This document shows, one piece after another, positions 1-7,127 of a stretch of DNA of 8,358 nucleotides. The notes under the pieces are model-generated. The model ran no database searches and was not told the origin of the DNA. It saw nothing but the letters and a program-made list of their open reading frames with translations. The first letter of the stretch is position 1; each line of letters starts with the position of its first letter. Position numbers and translations under genes: made by a program. Source of the stretch: Phycisphaeraceae bacterium (GTDB taxonomy: Bacteria; Planctomycetota; Phycisphaerae; Phycisphaerales; UBA1924); the NCBI GenBank assembly GCA_009827215.1, contig WUAJ01000098.1, forward strand, positions 1 through 8,358, in the 5' to 3' direction.

Positions 1-771
1 GCACGACAGCGTGCGTACGGCGCTGAGCTGAATCGACAGAAACTCAAACTCGAGAAGATTGAAGACCAGATCGCAAAGACCAAAATGCACGCTCCTGCAA
101 ATGGCATGGTCGTTTACGCAACAAGCTCAGAGTTCAGCTGGAGAGGCGACACCGAACCTCTCGACGAAGGTCAGGAAGTCTACGAACGGCAGGAACTCAT
201 CCACCTCCCTACCGCCGACTCCATGATGGTGGTCATCCGGATTCACGAATCGGCACTTGGTAAAGTCCAGGTCGGACAAGCTGCTGAGATCACGATCGAT
301 GCGCTCGCTGGAAAGTCGTTTACAGGAAAGGTTACACGCATTGCCCCGCTCCCTGACGCAACCTCTGTATTCATGAATCCGGACTTGAAGGTCTACGACA
401 CGCAGATCATGATCGACGGCGTGCACACAGAAATCCGGACAGGGATGAGCTGTAAAGCAACCATCAAGGTTGATCAATACATCGATGCGCTCGCTGTCCC
501 GATTCAAGCGGTGGTTGGGAGTCCTGGAAACTCAATGGTCTATGTCAGAGAAGGCAAGGAGCTGGCTCCCCGCCGAGTGGTCACTGGATTAGACAACAAC
601 TCGATGGTCCACATCATCGAGGGACTCAATCCTGGTGATCGCGTGCTTCTCACACCACCACTCGAACAAGCCGAGGAAACAGCGAGCACTCGTGATCGTC
701 CTAGCAACTCGGGACAGCAGAAAGGGCGTCCATCAGGGAGACCCTCTCAAGCACGGGCGGGCACGCCTTGA
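1..771 (+). CDS. Periplasmic adaptor (HlyD/MacA-type membrane fusion protein) of an ABC exporter, 5' partial
   Basis: The frame is open from the first base, so the N-terminus, including the expected signal or membrane anchor, lies outside the window; 256 residues are visible. Seen: residues 1-28 are charged and helical, like the end of the coiled-coil hairpin. Residues 29-40 (MHAPANGMVVYA) match the returning half of a lipoyl domain. Residues about 75-160 look like the beta-barrel domain (VGQAAEITIDA, then FTGKVTRIAPLP), and LAVPIQAVV at 164-172 opens the membrane-proximal domain. The C-terminus from about 222 is a low-complexity tail rich in Pro, Gly, Ser, Gln and Arg. Family knowledge: such proteins bridge an inner-membrane MacB-type transporter to an outer-membrane channel. 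The methionine at base 85 is internal to the lipoyl domain, so it is not the true start. The stop overlaps the start of the ATPase gene. The substrate is unknown, and no TolC-like gene is in view. Confidence 0.88.
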   Translation, partial: ARQRAYGAELNRQKLKLEKIEDQIAKTKMHAPANGMVVYATSSEFSWRGDTEPLDEGQEVYERQELIHLPTADSMMVVIRIHESALGKVQVGQAAEITIDALAGKSFTGKVTRIAPLPDATSVFMNPDLKVYDTQIMIDGVHTEIRTGMSCKATIKVDQYIDALAVPIQAVVGSPGNSMVYVREGKELAPRRVVTGLDNNSMVHIIEGLNPGDRVLLTPPLEQAEETASTRDRPSNSGQQKGRPSGRPSQARAGTP

Positions 772-1505
772 GTCTTGATCTGTCCCAGCAGAGCAACAAC
801 GACACTGTGATCTCGCTTGAGCAGGTCTGGAAGACCTATCGGATGGGTGATCAAGATGTCCACGCGCTCGCAGGGGTTGATCTGGAGATCAAGCGAGGAA
901 GCTTCTGGGCGATCTCCGGATCCAGCGGATCGGGAAAGAGCACAATGCTCAATCTGCTCGGATGCCTCGATCGTCCTACCAGCGGCGTATACAGACTCGA
1001 GGGACAGGACATCGCGAAGACCAGTGATGACGAGCTTTCCGATCTTCGACTCAGCTATCTCGGATTCATCTTCCAGAACTTCAATCTCATCCAGCAACTC
1101 ACTGTACAGGAGAACATCGAGCTCCCGCTGTTTTATCAAGGCGTGGATGCGAGCGAAGCCGCGAAGAAAAGCAAAGCCCTCGCTGAGCGTGTGGGGTTAG
1201 CAGATCGCATGGGGCACCGCCCTACTGAACTCTCAGGTGGTCAGCAGCAGCGTGTCGCGATTGCTCGCGCACTGATGAACGATCCATCGGTATTGCTCGC
1301 TGACGAGCCGACTGGGAATCTTGATACAGCGACCGGCGATTCCATTATGGAGATCCTAACTGAACTTCATGATCAGGGGAAGACCATCATCATGGTCACA
1401 CACGAACCAGAAATCGCGGCTCACGCGCAGCACGAGCTGGTCATGCGGGATGGAAAGATCGCATCGATCACACAGAACACTCCAGTTATTGGAGCGACTT
1501 CATGA
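768..1505 (+). CDS. ABC transporter ATP-binding protein (LolD/MacB-type ATPase)
   Basis: A 245-residue soluble ATPase that would power the neighbouring permease from the cytoplasmic face. All nucleotide-binding motifs are intact: Walker A GSSGSGKST at 51-59, Q-loop Q103 in FQNF, signature LSGGQQQR at 155-162, Walker B VLLADEP at 175-181, D-loop NLD at 184-186, and H-loop His212 in VTHE. Length and motif wording (LADEPTGNLD) are those of the MacB/LolD/YknY branch. The chosen start is TTG at 768, which overlaps the adaptor's TGA in TTGA and suggests translational coupling; no clear Shine-Dalgarno sequence precedes it. An in-frame GTG at 807 (starting VISLEQVWKTY) is a real alternative and would drop 13 poorly conserved residues. 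The stop overlaps the permease ATG. In canonical MacB the ATPase and permease are one chain; here they are separate genes, as in YknYZ-type systems. Confidence 0.95.
   Translation: MSLDLSQQSNNDTVISLEQVWKTYRMGDQDVHALAGVDLEIKRGSFWAISGSSGSGKSTMLNLLGCLDRPTSGVYRLEGQDIAKTSDDELSDLRLSYLGFIFQNFNLIQQLTVQENIELPLFYQGVDASEAAKKSKALAERVGLADRMGHRPTELSGGQQQRVAIARALMNDPSVLLADEPTGNLDTATGDSIMEILTELHDQGKTIIMVTHEPEIAAHAQHELVMRDGKIASITQNTPVIGATS
1491..1494 (+). promoter_or_regulatory. Shine-Dalgarno site for the permease gene
   Basis: GGAG lies 7 bases before the ATG at 1502 and inside the end of the ATPase gene. It supports that start and the overlapping ATGA stop/start junction. Confidence 0.6.
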
Positions 1506-2770
1506 TCGGTGAACGACTCTATCGCGATGTTCGATTGGGTGTGAAAACCCTTCTGCTTCACAAGATGCGCTCGATCCTCACGATGATGGGCATGGTCTTT
1601 GGTGTTGGAGCTGTGATCGCGATGCTCGCAGTGGGTGAGGGCGCCAGCAAGAAAGCACTCGATGAGATCCGCAGACTCGGAAGCCAGAACATCATCATTA
1701 ACTCCCAGCAAGCCGTGGAGAACAGCGGCCAGAACTCTCAGCGCATCCGGATGAACATTTACGGCTTGCTCTACGATGATCTCGAACGAATCCAGCAGAG
1801 CTTTGACACCGTCGTTCGTGCTGTCCCTGCAAAGCTGATCCGGAGCGAGGGACGCGTCAACAGCCGATCGCATGAGCTGCGTCTTGTGGGGACGACGCCG
1901 CAGTGGTTTGATCTGGTTCAGCGTGAGATCCTCGCGGGCCGTCAGCTGCTCGATCGCGATGTTGAGCAGAACGCAAATGTAGTGGTTTTGACTGAGCATG
2001 GGGCACGCAAGCTGCTCGCAGGACAAACCCCTGTCGGTTCGCAAGTGCTCATCAAGCAGGGCTACTTCAAGGTCGTCGGTGTGATCAAGTCCGAGAGCAC
2101 CCAATCGGGAACGATGCAGACTCCTGACCAGAACATTGACGCGTACATCCCGCTCAATGTCGCGATCGAACGGTTCGGGGACATCACGACCATCCGAGGC
2201 AATGGATCACGCTCGCGCGAACTCGTCGAGCTCCATCAGCTCATTGTTGAAGTCGATGATCGTGAGCATGTCGAATCGACCGCCGCTTCGATCGAACGGA
2301 TGCTTTCTATGTTCCACCCCAAAGGGGACTATCGGATGAGCGTCCCGCTGGCGCTGCTCCGACAAGCTGAGTCGACACAACGGACATTCAATATCGTCCT
2401 TGGATCGATCGCTGGGATCTCTCTGCTGATTGGCGGGATCGGGATCATGAACATCATGCTCGCATCAGTCACGGAACGCACGCGTGAGATCGGGATCCGC
2501 AGAGCGATCGGCGCGCAGCGCAAGCAGATCATCGGCCAGTTCCTCATCGAGACCGTTGTACTCTCAATGACCGGCGGACTCATCGGGATCGGGATCGGAC
2601 TGCTGATCCCATGGATCATCACGATGGTCGCAGACATGCCGACTGTGGTGACTCCCTGGAGCGTGATGCTTTCGGTGGTGATCAGTGTAGGAATCGGGAT
2701 TATTTTCGGGATGTATCCCGCGATGCGTGCCGCGAATCTGGATCCGATCGAAGCGCTTCGTCACGAGTGA
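1502..2770 (+). CDS. MacB/FtsX-type ABC transporter permease
   Basis: A 422-residue inner-membrane permease without an ATPase domain. Seen: a short cytoplasmic N-terminus with LLLHKMRSILTMMG, then a first membrane segment at about 26-46. A soluble periplasmic domain follows at about 48-295 (MacB core-domain type). Three more membrane segments lie at about 298-320, 346-372 and 385-408. Family hallmarks are TERTREIGIRRAIGA at 324-338, just after TM2, where the ATPase coupling helix sits, and the C-terminal YPAMRAANLDPIEALR at 405-420. Family knowledge: MacB-type proteins do not move substrate through the membrane; they use ATP-driven conformational change to push periplasmic substrates through the adaptor and outer-membrane channel. 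Substrates of relatives include macrolides, peptides and lipoproteins; this one's is unknown. The gene starts in ATGA overlapping the ATPase stop and is last in its operon. Confidence 0.95.
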   Translation: MIGERLYRDVRLGVKTLLLHKMRSILTMMGMVFGVGAVIAMLAVGEGASKKALDEIRRLGSQNIIINSQQAVENSGQNSQRIRMNIYGLLYDDLERIQQSFDTVVRAVPAKLIRSEGRVNSRSHELRLVGTTPQWFDLVQREILAGRQLLDRDVEQNANVVVLTEHGARKLLAGQTPVGSQVLIKQGYFKVVGVIKSESTQSGTMQTPDQNIDAYIPLNVAIERFGDITTIRGNGSRSRELVELHQLIVEVDDREHVESTAASIERMLSMFHPKGDYRMSVPLALLRQAESTQRTFNIVLGSIAGISLLIGGIGIMNIMLASVTERTREIGIRRAIGAQRKQIIGQFLIETVVLSMTGGLIGIGIGLLIPWIITMVADMPTVVTPWSVMLSVVISVGIGIIFGMYPAMRAANLDPIEALRHE

Positions 2771-2773
2771 GTG

Positions 2774-3910
2774 TCAAACTGATGCAGCACTGAGTGCGTG
2801 CTCATATCCCTGAAGTGTTGCTTGAGCGGCGTGATGCCATGTGTAATTCTCTACGATTCGCTTCTGCATGTCGCGTGTGCGCTCATGTACCTGTTCATCA
2901 TGCATCGCGTGCTCGATCGCCTCTCGGATTGAAGCGGGGTCTGCGGGATCCGCGTACCATGCGAGATCTTCGAAATACTCTGTGCTAGATCCTTCCGTTC
3001 CGATCACCAAAGGACAGCCGCACATCCCCGCTTCGAGATTCACAAGTCCAGGCGTGTCGTACCAGCTGACACTCGCGTGCACTAATGCGGATTGGTAGAG
3101 CTTGATCAACTCGTCGATTCCTTGATGCGAGATGAATCGCACATGATCACCGGCTTCAGTTCGGCACTGCTCGTAATATTTTTTATTAAATCGCCCGTGT
3201 GATCCGACAATGGTCAGGTCGAGTGGTTGCCCAAATCGCTTGGACACCGCACGGATCAGTGCGAGTTGATTTTTCCTCGGCTCAATGCGACCAACGCACA
3301 AGATGCCATGACGCTGCTGATCAGAGTTGAGTGGCGCATTGGCAAACGCATCCCCCACCGCGTTGGGAACGCGCGTCATTTTGATGTCTGTCCCGAATCG
3401 TTCGTTGATCCGATCCGCTTCCACAGCACTGTTGGGAAAGCAGACCGCTGCATGCTCCAAGAGCTTGCGAGCGCCGTTCTCAAATCGCATCGCATCCATC
3501 GACCATTTGATCGCGGCTTTCTCCCTGACTCGCGCGTGCCCCCAACGCTCGATCTGACGGAAACTCTGGAACGCGCTCTCTCCCATCGATCGGGCGAGGA
3601 TGCCGTTGATCCCGCGTCGTGCGGACTCGTCGAATCGTGTCGTCGGCCAATAGATCGTGCTCAGTGCATACGGAATGCCAAGTTTCTGGGCACACTGTGC
3701 CGCGGGGAGATTCTCCCACAATCGATCGAGATGAAAGAGGTGGATGTGGTCGTGTCGCTTTGCATCGACTTTGGTTGGGAGTTCATCGACAGAGCGTAGC
3801 TCAATCTGAACGCCCAGTTTTTCAAGGGATGCTTTCGTCTGGAGGACTTGGGTGGTGTCACCACCCGGGAACTTGGTCAGGGATTTACGAACCAACCAGA
3901 GCGCACGCAT
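2774..3910 (-). CDS. Glycosyltransferase family 4 (GT-B fold)
   Basis: A 378-residue cytoplasmic sugar transferase that would move a sugar from a nucleotide donor to a glycan or lipid acceptor. Seen: the N-terminal Rossmann half begins with KFPGGDTTQVLQTKASLEKLGV at about 13-34, which fits the glycine-rich acceptor-side loop. The C-terminal donor half carries VGRIEPRKNQ at 206-215 and the family active-site stretch SWYDTPGLVNLEAGMCGCP at 282-300. The usual EX7E motif is here D285-x7-E293, an acidic but non-canonical first position. EGSSTEYF at 306-313 follows, as is common in this family. The gene starts 3 bases after the wecB stop, with AGGA 9 bases before its ATG, so it is the second gene of that operon. 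UDP-ManNAc or UDP-GlcNAc is a plausible donor given wecB, but this is inference; donor, acceptor and linkage cannot be read. Confidence 0.9.
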   Translation of the reverse strand: MRALWLVRKSLTKFPGGDTTQVLQTKASLEKLGVQIELRSVDELPTKVDAKRHDHIHLFHLDRLWENLPAAQCAQKLGIPYALSTIYWPTTRFDESARRGINGILARSMGESAFQSFRQIERWGHARVREKAAIKWSMDAMRFENGARKLLEHAAVCFPNSAVEADRINERFGTDIKMTRVPNAVGDAFANAPLNSDQQRHGILCVGRIEPRKNQLALIRAVSKRFGQPLDLTIVGSHGRFNKKYYEQCRTEAGDHVRFISHQGIDELIKLYQSALVHASVSWYDTPGLVNLEAGMCGCPLVIGTEGSSTEYFEDLAWYADPADPASIREAIEHAMHDEQVHERTRDMQKRIVENYTWHHAAQATLQGYEHALSAASV

Positions 3911-3913
3911 GGA

Positions 3914-5095
3914 TCAGTGTCCTGAACCGACTCGATCGAACGACGAGTTGACAGAGCGTTGTTGATCAGCGATGTCATCGAAACGACCAAGTCCCAAGAG
4001 TTCATGCGCGATCCGTTGCGAAGCCAGTCCATCTCCGAACACAGAAACTGGCTTCGCCATACGAGCGTGGACTTCTGAATCGGTCAGCACAGCAGCCGCA
4101 CTCTTGACGATCAGGTCACGATCGGTACCGACAGGGAGCACCACCCCTGCTTGAACCGCTTCTGGACGCTCAGTGGATTCGCGGAGCAGGAGTGTGGGGA
4201 CGCCGATGACGGATGCTTCTTCTTGGATACCCCCCGAGTCCGTGATGATCATGTACGCGTTGGACATGAGCTCCATGAAGCTTGGGTAATCCAGTGGATC
4301 GCAGAGGGTGATTCGCTCAACTCCATCCAAGATCTCGCGGACTGGTCCGCTGATATTGGGATTCATGTGGACGGGATACATGATCCGGATGTCGTGGTGC
4401 TGCTGAGCGATCTCTTTCAATGCTCGGCAAACCTCACGGATCGGCTCACCATGCGATTCCCGGCGATGTGCGGTCACCAACACCAAACGAGTGTTGTCAG
4501 CATGTCCATTGACCGTTGCATCAGTGGTCTGCCGCATCTTGTCGGACATCCAGCGGAGTGCATCGACGACGGTGTTCCCTGTGATCATAATCGAGTCTGG
4601 CGCGTTGCCCTCTCTGAGCAGGTGGTCGCTCGCTTGCTCAGTCGCCGCGAAGTGCATGTCCGCGACCACTCCAGCGACTCGGCGGTTGATTTCTTCAGGG
4701 AAGGGTTTGGATTTGTCGTGCGTACGCAGTCCCGCTTCGACATGCGCCACCTTGATGCGATGCATGAATGCGGAGAGGGCCCCCGCTGCGACAGTCGCGG
4801 TGTCACCCTGAACCACGACCCAGTCAGGAGAAGTCTGCTTGTAGACCTTCCCAAGTTCGATCATCAGTTTCCCGACGACATCCGAGGGGCATTGTCCCGG
4901 CTCCATCACATCCAGATCCAGATCGGGGGTGATTCCGAACGCTCCGAGTGTTTGCGAGAGCATCTCGCGATGCTGTCCAGTCGAGCAGACCACAACTTCG
5001 TCATCATCTCGTGCGTGCTCACGCAGCGCATGGATGACCGGCGCGAGTTTGATCGCCTCGGGTCGTGTTCCAAGTACTACAAGTATGCGTGACAT
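3914..5095 (-). CDS. wecB: UDP-N-acetylglucosamine 2-epimerase, non-hydrolysing
   Basis: A 393-residue cytoplasmic enzyme that interconverts UDP-GlcNAc and UDP-ManNAc, feeding surface polysaccharide synthesis. Seen: GTRPEAIKLAPV at 9-20, QGDT at 97-100, HVEAGLRT at 118-125, PFPEEINRR at 131-139, TAHRRE at 208-213, HMNP at 243-246, TDSGGIQEEA at 285-294 and TERP at 308-311. From family knowledge, the residues equivalent to the E. coli catalytic set appear present: D99, E120, E134 or E135, and H210. This argues for the non-hydrolysing bacterial type. The start at 5095 is chosen because MSRILVVLGTRPE is the canonical N-terminus and GGAAGG lies 5 bases upstream. The same frame stays open upstream to 5443, but that part has no family similarity and would run into the divergent gene. 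No wecC-like dehydrogenase is in view, so the product may be used directly as UDP-ManNAc. Confidence 0.95.
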   Translation of the reverse strand: MSRILVVLGTRPEAIKLAPVIHALREHARDDDEVVVCSTGQHREMLSQTLGAFGITPDLDLDVMEPGQCPSDVVGKLMIELGKVYKQTSPDWVVVQGDTATVAAGALSAFMHRIKVAHVEAGLRTHDKSKPFPEEINRRVAGVVADMHFAATEQASDHLLREGNAPDSIMITGNTVVDALRWMSDKMRQTTDATVNGHADNTRLVLVTAHRRESHGEPIREVCRALKEIAQQHHDIRIMYPVHMNPNISGPVREILDGVERITLCDPLDYPSFMELMSNAYMIITDSGGIQEEASVIGVPTLLLRESTERPEAVQAGVVLPVGTDRDLIVKSAAAVLTDSEVHARMAKPVSVFGDGLASQRIAHELLGLGRFDDIADQQRSVNSSFDRVGSGH

Positions 5096-5100
5096 GACAC

Positions 5101-5106
5101 CCTTCC
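5101..5106 (-). promoter_or_regulatory. Shine-Dalgarno site fixing the wecB start
   Basis: Read on the minus strand this is GGAAGG, 5 bases before the ATG at 5095. It supports the short, family-typical start over an upstream extension. A small inverted repeat (CCGG, 7-base loop, CCGG, positions 5105-5119) directly abuts it. Confidence 0.6.
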
Positions 5107-5124
5107 GGTCGCTGTCCGGCGAGA

Positions 5125-5151
5125 TTGGACTGGGGCTCGAGCCCCAGCCAA
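5125..5151. repeat. Perfect 18-base palindrome with extended arms in the divergent intergenic region
   Basis: Positions 5130-5147 read CTGGGGCTCGAGCCCCAG, identical to their reverse complement. If A5129 is bulged out, TTGG (5125-5128) pairs with CCAA (5148-5151), giving 13 paired positions per arm. It sits just downstream of a candidate minus-strand -10 box, where wecB transcription would begin. It could be an operator for a dimeric regulator or a hairpin at the 5' end of the wecB mRNA. It is not followed by a T-run on either strand, so it does not look like a simple intrinsic terminator. Confidence 0.7.
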
Positions 5152-5153
5152 CG

Positions 5154-5181
5154 AGTATAGGGTTCCCCACACCCCTCTGAA
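5154..5181 (-). promoter_or_regulatory. Candidate promoter for wecB and the GT4 gene
   Basis: On the minus strand TATACT (5154-5159) is a good -10 match. A weak -35 candidate, TTCAGA (5176-5181), lies 16 bases upstream. Transcription would start near 5147, at the edge of the 18-base palindrome, leaving a leader of roughly 50 bases. Based on consensus matching by eye only. Confidence 0.35.
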
Positions 5182-5244
5182 GCTTTCTCCGAAGCACGAT
5201 CTGGGTTGTACCCCCTCGATTCAGTCGTGCTACGGCTCTTCCCC

Positions 5245-5250
5245 TATAGT
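5245..5250 (+). promoter_or_regulatory. Candidate -10 box for the GT2-GtrA operon
   Basis: TATAGT lies 10 bases before the ATG at 5261. No convincing -35 is seen; the best is TTCAGT at 5220-5225 with a long 19-base spacing. If used, transcription would begin within a few bases of the start codon, giving a nearly leaderless mRNA. That fits the absence of any Shine-Dalgarno sequence there. Confidence 0.3.
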
Positions 5251-5260
5251 ATGCCCGCTC

Positions 5261-6412
5261 ATGACCTCCGCTGAAACTCCCAGTCCGATGATCTCTCAAC
5301 CGCTGGAGGTTGAAGCTGCTCCGAAAGCAGACCAAGAGCGCCACCAAACAGGTCATGACTTGTCGCGGATCTCGGTTTTGATCCCAGCGTATAAGCCTGA
5401 CGAGACGACGATCAAGCTCGTCCAATCGCTGCTCCAAGATCACTACGGCGAGATTCTGGTCATCGACGATGGATCAGGAGAAGAGTTCAGACACATATTC
5501 GATGCGATCGAGCAGATGCACGATGTCCGCGTGCTCCGACATGCTGTGAACTTGGGTAAAGGAACAGCGCTCAAATCCGGACTCAACGACCTCGCGGTTC
5601 GGCATCCGGACTTCGCGGGGGTGATCACCGCGGATGCGGATGGTCAGCATCTTCCTGAGGACATCCGGAAGGTTGCTCGAGCTCTTTTCGAGCACCCCAA
5701 GAAGCTCATTCTCGGGACACGAGCGTTTGAAGATTCGGTGCCGTTGAGGTCCAGGCTCGGGAATACAGTGACTAAATATGTCTACCGATTCTTCACACCC
5801 ACCAAACTCAACGACACACAGACCGGATTGCGTGGGATCCCGACCTCGCTGATCCCGGATGTGCTGCAGATCAGCGGCGATCGGTACGAGTTTGAGATGC
5901 GAATGCTGATCGATCTGCGTGTCCAAGGCGTTGAGTTCCATCAGTGTGAGATCCAGACGGTGTATGAGCCTGGGAATCCGACTTCGCATTTCCGAGCATT
6001 CACGGACTCGATGCGGATCTACTCGGTTTTCACGCGATTCCTTGCCACTTCGTTCGCGACATTCTTGATTGATGTGCTGATGTTCTCAATCATGATCCGC
6101 ATCAGCGACAACATTGCGCTGTCGATGGCGATCGCGCGTCTCGTCGCTGGTATCTATCAGTTCCATGCATGCCGAGTGTTTGTGTTCAAGTCCAGCCGAC
6201 CCGTCGCGACCTCCGCTCTGTGGTACGCGACGCTCGTGCTGCTCTCAGGGTTCGTGTCCTACGGCTTGATGACCGCTGGAGCATTGGTCTGGGAAACGAA
6301 CCTCGTCTTGCTGAAAGTGATCTCCGAGACACTGCTCTTGATCGCGAACTTCTCGATCCAGCGTCTGCTCATTTTCCCGCAAACCACCCAACGCAAATCC
6401 ATTGCATCGTGA
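5261..6412 (+). CDS. Family 2 glycosyltransferase fused to a GtrA-like membrane domain
   Basis: A 383-residue two-domain protein. Residues about 36-250 form a DPM1/GtrB-like GT2 domain: ISVLIPAYKP at 37-46, VIDDGS at 67-72, NLGKGTALKSG at 97-107, the metal-binding DADGQ at 125-129, DTQTGLRG at 185-192, and GDRYEFEMRML at 206-216. Residues about 256-374 hold four hydrophobic segments of GtrA type (near 258-279, 286-307, 317-340 and 347-370). Family knowledge: such GT2 domains load a sugar from a nucleotide donor onto polyprenyl phosphate at the cytoplasmic face, and GtrA-like proteins are thought to flip the product across the inner membrane. This fusion architecture is known in bacteria. The first ~35 residues are polar and non-conserved. 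The ATG at 5261 has no Shine-Dalgarno; the nearby ATG at 5251 is out of frame. It heads an operon diverging from wecB. Confidence 0.93.
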   Translation: MTSAETPSPMISQPLEVEAAPKADQERHQTGHDLSRISVLIPAYKPDETTIKLVQSLLQDHYGEILVIDDGSGEEFRHIFDAIEQMHDVRVLRHAVNLGKGTALKSGLNDLAVRHPDFAGVITADADGQHLPEDIRKVARALFEHPKKLILGTRAFEDSVPLRSRLGNTVTKYVYRFFTPTKLNDTQTGLRGIPTSLIPDVLQISGDRYEFEMRMLIDLRVQGVEFHQCEIQTVYEPGNPTSHFRAFTDSMRIYSVFTRFLATSFATFLIDVLMFSIMIRISDNIALSMAIARLVAGIYQFHACRVFVFKSSRPVATSALWYATLVLLSGFVSYGLMTAGALVWETNLVLLKVISETLLLIANFSIQRLLIFPQTTQRKSIAS

Positions 6413-6425
6413 GCAATTACGCACC

Positions 6426-7115
6426 ATGAACGAGTCCGCACAAATCGAAACCAATGATTGCTCTACCAATGAAACGGATTGGACGAGCTACTACAAGGCG
6501 CCGTTCAAAGCGACGACATTCACAAGAGAACGGACTGCGAATCTGCTCGTACGCTATCTGTCCCTGTGGAATCAAGAGCACCAAAGACAGCATCCTCGGA
6601 TCATCGAGATCGGTGGCGCCAACTCATGCTTTTATGAACGCTTGCGAAATGAGTTTGCACCCTCACAGTACTCAGTGCTCGACATGAACGAGTACGGGCT
6701 GGATCTGTATCGGGATCGATTCGCTTCTGATATCGAGTCAGGAAAGGCTTCAGCGCACAAAGCAGATGTGCTCGACGAGCAGGGATTGGGATCGTTTGAG
6801 CAAGCGGACATTGTGTTCAGTGTTGGACTCATCGAGCACTTTGATCCTGAGCAGACAGCCCAATCGATCCGTTCCCACTTCTCGCTGTGCAAACCTGGGG
6901 GATTGGTGGTCATCACCTTCCCGACACCAACCCTGCTCTATCGAACGACACGATCGCTCGCGGAGATGATGGGGAAGTGGATCTTCCATGACGAACGACC
7001 GCTCAAGTTCCCTGAAGTCGAATCGACGGCGTCCACGCTTGGCATCAAACTGAAATCTCAGATAAACTGGCCCATCATTCTGACTCAAGGCATCGTCGCG
7101 TACCGCGCCTCCTGA
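6426..7115 (+). CDS. Class I SAM-dependent methyltransferase
   Basis: A 229-residue cytoplasmic protein with a single Rossmann methyltransferase domain. Seen: motif I is IIEIGGANS at 59-67, which binds the SAM methionine and adenosine. The acidic residue ending the second strand is in LDMNEYG at 85-91, ADVL at 113-116 is the third-strand position, VFSVGLIEHF at 130-139 is motif IV, and CKPGGLVVITFPTP at 155-168 is the post-motif strand. This is the Methyltransf_11/23-like pattern seen in polysaccharide and O-antigen clusters. The gene begins 13 bases after the GT2-GtrA stop, so it is co-transcribed. ATG at 6426 is preferred; a TTG at 6402 in the same frame would add 8 residues and overlap the upstream gene, but neither has a strong ribosome site. 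The methyl acceptor is unknown; a sugar hydroxyl or a lipid-linked intermediate is plausible from context only. Confidence 0.85.
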   Translation: MNESAQIETNDCSTNETDWTSYYKAPFKATTFTRERTANLLVRYLSLWNQEHQRQHPRIIEIGGANSCFYERLRNEFAPSQYSVLDMNEYGLDLYRDRFASDIESGKASAHKADVLDEQGLGSFEQADIVFSVGLIEHFDPEQTAQSIRSHFSLCKPGGLVVITFPTPTLLYRTTRSLAEMMGKWIFHDERPLKFPEVESTASTLGIKLKSQINWPIILTQGIVAYRAS

Positions 7116-7127
7116 GCAGTCCTAATC

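Noticed and set aside
1421..2104. 227-codon open frame on the - strand
   Set aside because: Antisense shadow of the permease and the end of the ATPase gene; composition mirrors the coding strand and no domain is seen.
2584..2600. Tandem GGGATC units as a possible DNA repeat element
   Set aside because: They encode the Gly-Ile repeats of a membrane segment in the permease and are explained by codon use.
2783..2800. Small inverted repeat GCACTGAGTGC near the convergent gene ends as a possible terminator
   Set aside because: Stem of only five bases with almost no loop and no following T-run; it also lies inside the GT4 coding end.
3227..3799. 190-codon open frame on the + strand
   Set aside because: Antisense shadow of the GT4 gene with no recognisable motif.
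4151..5092. 313-codon open frame on the + strand
   Set aside because: It lies fully antisense to wecB, which has intact catalytic motifs. Its translation is His/Cys/Arg-rich with no recognisable domain, and it has no ribosome site I trust.
5096..5443. 116-residue N-terminal extension of the WecB frame on the minus strand
   Set aside because: The canonical WecB N-terminus and a good ribosome site are at 5095. The extension is Arg-rich with no family similarity, crosses the promoter region and overlaps the divergent GT2 gene.
5474..5989. 171-codon open frame on the - strand
   Set aside because: Antisense to the conserved GT2 domain, with no recognisable protein features.
6402..6425. TTG start for the methyltransferase at 6402
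   Set aside because: It adds eight non-conserved residues, overlaps the upstream gene and has no ribosome site; ATG at 6426 is the simpler start.
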